Positions 7,596-10,279 of a stretch of 10,279 nucleotides of DNA are shown here, piece after piece. Under the pieces are notes generated by a model, which did not search any database, was not told the DNA's origin, and was given only the letters and a program-made list of their open reading frames with translations. Source of the stretch: Chrysochromulina parva (taxonomy: Eukaryota; Haptophyta; Prymnesiales; Chrysochromulinaceae); NCBI GenBank assembly GCA_002887195.1, contig PJAB01002144.1:1-10279 (forward strand), given 5' to 3'. Position 1 is the first letter of the stretch; each line of letters begins with the position of its first letter. The position numbers and the translations under genes were made by a program.

Positions 7596-7996
7596 ACTGT
7601 CCAGTGAGCGGACCGGCGCGCCGGGTGTGAAAAGGCTACTAGAGCCTACGCGCGCGCGTAGGAAACTTGCGTCTACGCCCCCAGCGCCCCCACCCCGCCC
7701 CAGCGCAGAGACCACCATTTTGCAAAACGTTAATATCCCGCGTTATCCATTAACCGCTTATCCTGCGCGGCCGCTTATCGCACGCCAACAGTCAGCCAAG
7801 AACGTATAGACCACATGAGCGTCCCACCACGGTACCCCCCGACGAGGTTACGACGAGGTGCGCGCGCCAGCACGTGCACCTACAGGTGATGAAACGAACA
7901 AAAGCAGCACTGGTCGAACAAGTAGATGAATTCACACCCCGCCAAACTTGGAGCTGTAAATAGACGCCTGGGCGCTTTCTCTTGCAGCGTGCTGCG
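7526..7996. other. Intergenic and 5' region of the prolyl hydroxylase gene
   Basis: After the duplicated 3' end of gene 3 come GC palindromes (CCGGCGCGCCGG at 7613-7624 and CCTACGCGCGCGTAGG at 7645-7660). Then an A/T-richer stretch (7720-7790) contains several TTATC elements. TGTAAATAG occurs at about 7956. Just before the start codon, CTTTCTCTTGCAG (7975-7987) looks like a good polypyrimidine-plus-CAG acceptor, so a 5' UTR intron ending at 7987 is possible. A plus-strand frame open at 7627-7809 has no recognisable domain and is probably not a gene. Confidence 0.35.
7645..7660. repeat. Perfect 16-bp palindrome
   Basis: CCTACGCGCGCGTAGG is its own reverse complement with no loop. It sits about 340 bp upstream of the prolyl hydroxylase start. 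It may be a dimeric transcription-factor site or a Z-DNA-prone alternating CG element; function unknown. Confidence 0.55.
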
Positions 7997-9676
7997 ATGG
8001 GGAAGAGCAAGGGTGACAAGGGTGACAAGTCCGCTGCGGCGGACGTCAAACCCTCCAAGCCCAAGGCGAAGAATGGCGAGGGCAGCAACCTCGCGCTCTA
8101 CATGGGCTTCGCCTGCGCCGTCGCTGTGCTCGCGGTTGGCCTCCAGGCGGCGGGCGTGCTGCCGCATATCTCGTGGTCGCTGCCTGCACCTCCGGTGCCC
8201 GAGACTCGTTCGAGCACGCCTCGTACGAGCACGGCAAAGATGGAAGTCACGGCCGACCCTAAGAAAGACGCAGCGGCAAAGATGCGGCGGCAGATGGAGA
8301 TGCCGCAAAAGGCGCCGCCGCGCAGCCAGATGGGGCCGATCGACCCAGGATGTGTGGACGACAATGAGAGCTGCGAGAGCTGGGCGAAAACGGGCGAGTG
8401 CGACCGCAACGAGCCGTTCATGACGAAAACCTGCAGGGCCTCGTGCCATGTGTGCAACGGCGGCAAGCCAAAGCCCAAGAAGGCGGGCGATTGCGAGGAC
8501 ACGAACGACAATTGCGCGACGTGGGCGGCCATCGGCGAGTGCCAGTCGAACCCGGGATTCATGCTGACGAGCTGCCCGGTCACGTGCCGGATGTGCAAGT
8601 CCGCGACGTGCAAGGACGACCTCGACAACTGCGCCGAGCGCGCCCGCGGCGGCGCCGCATCCAACTTCTCCGAGAACCTCAATTGCTACTATGAGCCGGA
8701 GCTCGTCGAGAAGTGCGCTTGGACGTGCGGCGCATGCAAGGAGCACCGGTTCGACCGGCCGCAGTGCGCGCGCTCCAAGGACGCGAAGCCGGGCGCCGTG
8801 CCGGGCTCGGTCGACTCCATCTTCCAGTCGATCGTCGACGAGTGGGAAGGGGTGAGTGTCCTCTCTGATGACCTCTGATTGCGCCTCTGATTGCATGCTG
8901 ATGGCCTCTGATTGCATGCTGATGGCCTCCTTCATCAGGTGAGTGTCCTCTCGCGTGACCCCTGATTGCATGCTGATGGCCTCCTTCATCAGGTGAGTGT
9001 CCTCTCGCGTGACCCCTGATTGCATGCTGATGGCCTCCTTCATCAGGTGAGTGTCCTCTCGCGTGACCCATGGGTGCTCACGATCGACAACTTCGTCACG
9101 TCCGACGAGGCGGATGACATCCTCAAGGCAGGTTCGACAGGAGGCTCGGCATGGGCGCGCTCGCAGGCGGGTGATGGCGTGCAGGCGGCTCGCACCTCCT
9201 CCACAGCCTGGTGCAAGGGCAAGTGCCTACAACACCCCACAGTCCGAGCGGTCGAGGATCGAGTCTCGCGCCTGATGGGCGGTATCCCGATGGATCACGC
9301 CGAGCCCATGCAGGTGCTCCGGTACGAGACCGGGCAGTTCTACACGGTGCACCACGACCAGAACTCGCCGCGCGCCTCCGCGTGGGGCCCGCGCATGTTT
9401 ACCGTCTTCATGTACATCGGCGACGGGTATACGGGCGGCGAAACCAACTTCCCGCGCCTCAATCTGACCATCAAGGCCAAAAAGGGGAGCGCGTGCGTGT
9501 GGACATCCATCCTCGACTCCGACCCGTACCAGCGCGACGACCGCACCGACCACCAGTCCCTCCCAGTAGAGTCAGGCACCAAGTTTGGGGTCAACTATTG
9601 GATCCATATGTACCCATTCCGGGAGAAGAGCGACCGAGGGTGCGGCAACCAGGCGTACATCCAGAACTGGTACTAG
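7997..9676 (+). CDS. ShKT-domain prolyl 4-hydroxylase, type II membrane protein (2 exons)
   Basis: The join is 7997-8851 plus 9047-9676, 494 aa; ATG 7997 has G at -3 and +4. A Lys-rich cytosolic head precedes one membrane helix (about residues 32-56), so the rest should face the ER/Golgi lumen. Three ShKT modules follow, each with six Cys: 119/126/135/146/150/153, 166/173/182/193/197/200 and 205/212/230/240/244/247. The catalytic domain is a 2-oxoglutarate/Fe(II) dioxygenase. His387 and Asp389 (YTVHHDQN) and distal His454 should bind iron, and Lys464 (LPVESGTKFGVNYWIH) should bind 2-oxoglutarate. YIGDGYTGGETNFP is the usual core strand motif. The enzyme should 4-hydroxylate proline in secretory or wall/scale proteins; the substrate is not shown. 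The intron is phase 0, just before VSVLSRDPWVLTIDNFV, and splicing joins the domain correctly. The ShKT fold is named after an anemone peptide, but here it is an accessory module of an enzyme. Confidence is high for the family. Confidence 0.9.
8852..9046 (+). repeat. Intron with 54-bp tandem units joined by CAG|GTGAGT
   Basis: This is a GT-AG, phase 0 intron of 195 bp. It begins GTGAGTGTCCTCTC (8852-8865), and exon 2 begins with the same 14 bases (9047-9060). A leading part contains TGATGACC and a 21-bp repeat (CCTCTGATTGCATGCTGATGG minus its last base, at 8884 and 8905). It ends in CTTCATCAG at 8938. Two perfect 54-bp units follow (8939-8992 and 8993-9046), each starting GTGAGTGTCCTCTCGCGTGA and ending CTTCATCAG. 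The first 23 bases of the unit equal the first 23 bases of exon 2. Skipping to either earlier acceptor adds VSVLSRDP and then an in-frame TGA. Confidence 0.9.
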
Positions 9677-10279
9677 GCTGATCGCGTCGACTCGCGCCTG
9701 ATCGGCGTGGCAGCGCGCGCATGCAAGTGCTCACCACGGCGCCGGTTCTCGGCGTGGCAGCGCCCGCGCGCTAGGACGCCGTCGAGCCGAGCCGGTCTGC
9801 GCTCAGGTGCCAGGACGTGCCGAGAGTCAGAGAGAGATCGACGTCATCGGACGCACGTCCCTGTCGACTGTATCACGCGCGCGCTGTCGGTCGGAGTACA
9901 CTGTTCGCACTGAGTTGCATGCGCGCCTTAGTCGCCACGTGACGCGCGAGGTGGGCGTATTACGCTATGAACTATACGGATTAGTACGCACTTCTATATC
10001 GCGTGCAAGTAGACTCACACGTGCGAAAGCCCTGGACGGTACTGTTAACCCAAGGTAACACGATCTACCGGTCGACGCGCGGCCGCGGGACGGGGAGCGG
10101 GAGGCCGGACGCCCCCGGCGGGCGCCCCCGCGGCGCGGGTCCGGGTGTCCGTCGCCTGAAGGCCGCCTGAGCGGTAAAGTGAGCGAAAATGGACGAAAAA
10201 CCGTCGTTTGAAAATCATAAGCCGTGGTGATCACGGATGGGGCCCAAGACTTGGCTATAGCCTTTTCTCAGGGAGGTGC
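9677..10279. other. Right-hand noncoding region
   Basis: I see no gene in these roughly 600 bp. They should contain the 3' UTR of the hydroxylase gene. There is a 15-bp direct repeat, TCGGCGTGGCAGCGC (9702-9716 and 9749-9763). A very GC-rich block with short inverted repeats (CCGCGGG 10083-10089 with CCCGCGG 10127-10133) follows. Then there is an A-richer stretch (10175-10220) with a 13-codon frame from ATG 10189, which I do not call a gene. Small palindromes cluster at 10222-10262. Short open frames on both strands have no domain signal. The end of the window may be the start of another transcript. Confidence 0.35.
10222..10262. repeat. Three adjacent small palindromes or hairpins
   Basis: CCGTGGTGATCACGG (10222-10236) has a 5-bp stem. 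CCAAGACTTGG (10244-10254) has a 5-bp stem with a 1-nt centre. GGCTATAGCC (10253-10262) is a perfect 10-bp palindrome overlapping the previous one by two bases. Such clustering is more than expected in a short stretch, but the function is unknown. Confidence 0.4.

Noticed and set aside
7627..7809. Independent 60-codon gene
   Set aside because: Low-complexity Arg/Pro composition, no domain, located in a promoter-like spacer. It would only matter if the unusual 7522-7595 splice were real.
8852..9046. CRISPR array
   Set aside because: The repeats are head-to-tail tandem units without unique spacers, lie inside a eukaryotic gene, and have intron boundaries.
10246..10279. Start of a U3-type snoRNA (AAGACT, TATAG and TCAGGGA are present)
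   Set aside because: The order and spacing only loosely resemble U3, and the GATCATTTCTATAG box is missing. The window ends before it can be tested.

Overview
This window looks like nuclear DNA of a GC-rich unicellular marine alga. A haptophyte of the Emiliania/Isochrysidales kind is my best guess. The genes have strong G/C bias at third codon positions, spliceosomal introns and long Pro, Gly and Ser low-complexity tracts. Their architectures are eukaryotic: an MFSD1-type MFS carrier, a PH-domain protein, a secretory-pathway glycosyltransferase-like protein, and a membrane-anchored prolyl 4-hydroxylase with ShKT modules. The introns are built from roughly 11-bp minisatellites. From memory, that trait was reported for Emiliania introns. 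The species assignment is inference.

Layout. 1-115 (-) is the 5' end of a small Cys/His-rich gene running off the left edge. It lies head to head with an MFSD1-like transporter (398-2955, +, one intron at 2099-2337). Next come a PH/proline-rich protein (3126-4880, +, apparently intronless), a signal-peptide-bearing, Cys-rich, possibly fucosyltransferase-like protein (5222-7525, +, at least one and probably two introns in the 6323-6699 repeat zone), and a three-ShKT prolyl 4-hydroxylase (7997-9676, +, one intron at 8852-9046). 9677-10279 holds no gene I can support. The last two genes encode proteins expected in the ER/Golgi lumen. There is no operon logic; each gene has its own spacer.

The most interesting signal is how the introns are made. 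At every intron, and at one extra site at the 3' end of gene 3, a stretch of exon is present in two or more direct copies (about 11-37 bp). The material between the copies is a minisatellite rich in CTGAT, CTAAT and CTGAC, which match the branch-point consensus CTRAY. Removing the intron exactly restores the uninterrupted exon. In the two resolved introns the donor GT is the first two bases of the duplicated exon sequence, and the acceptor CAG comes from the repeat. In genes 3 and 4 whole units (70, 68 and 54 bp) are tandemly amplified. Each unit boundary is then a fused acceptor/donor: CAG|GTGAGT, CAG|GTACGC, or AAG|GCGCGC if GC donors are used. This is the geometry of a recursive splice site. 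The window therefore looks like several stages of intron birth by tandem duplication and minisatellite growth: one simple intron, one simple-plus-amplified, two fully amplified arrays, and one case with no workable canonical splice pair. Splicing itself cannot be proved from DNA and needs cDNA.
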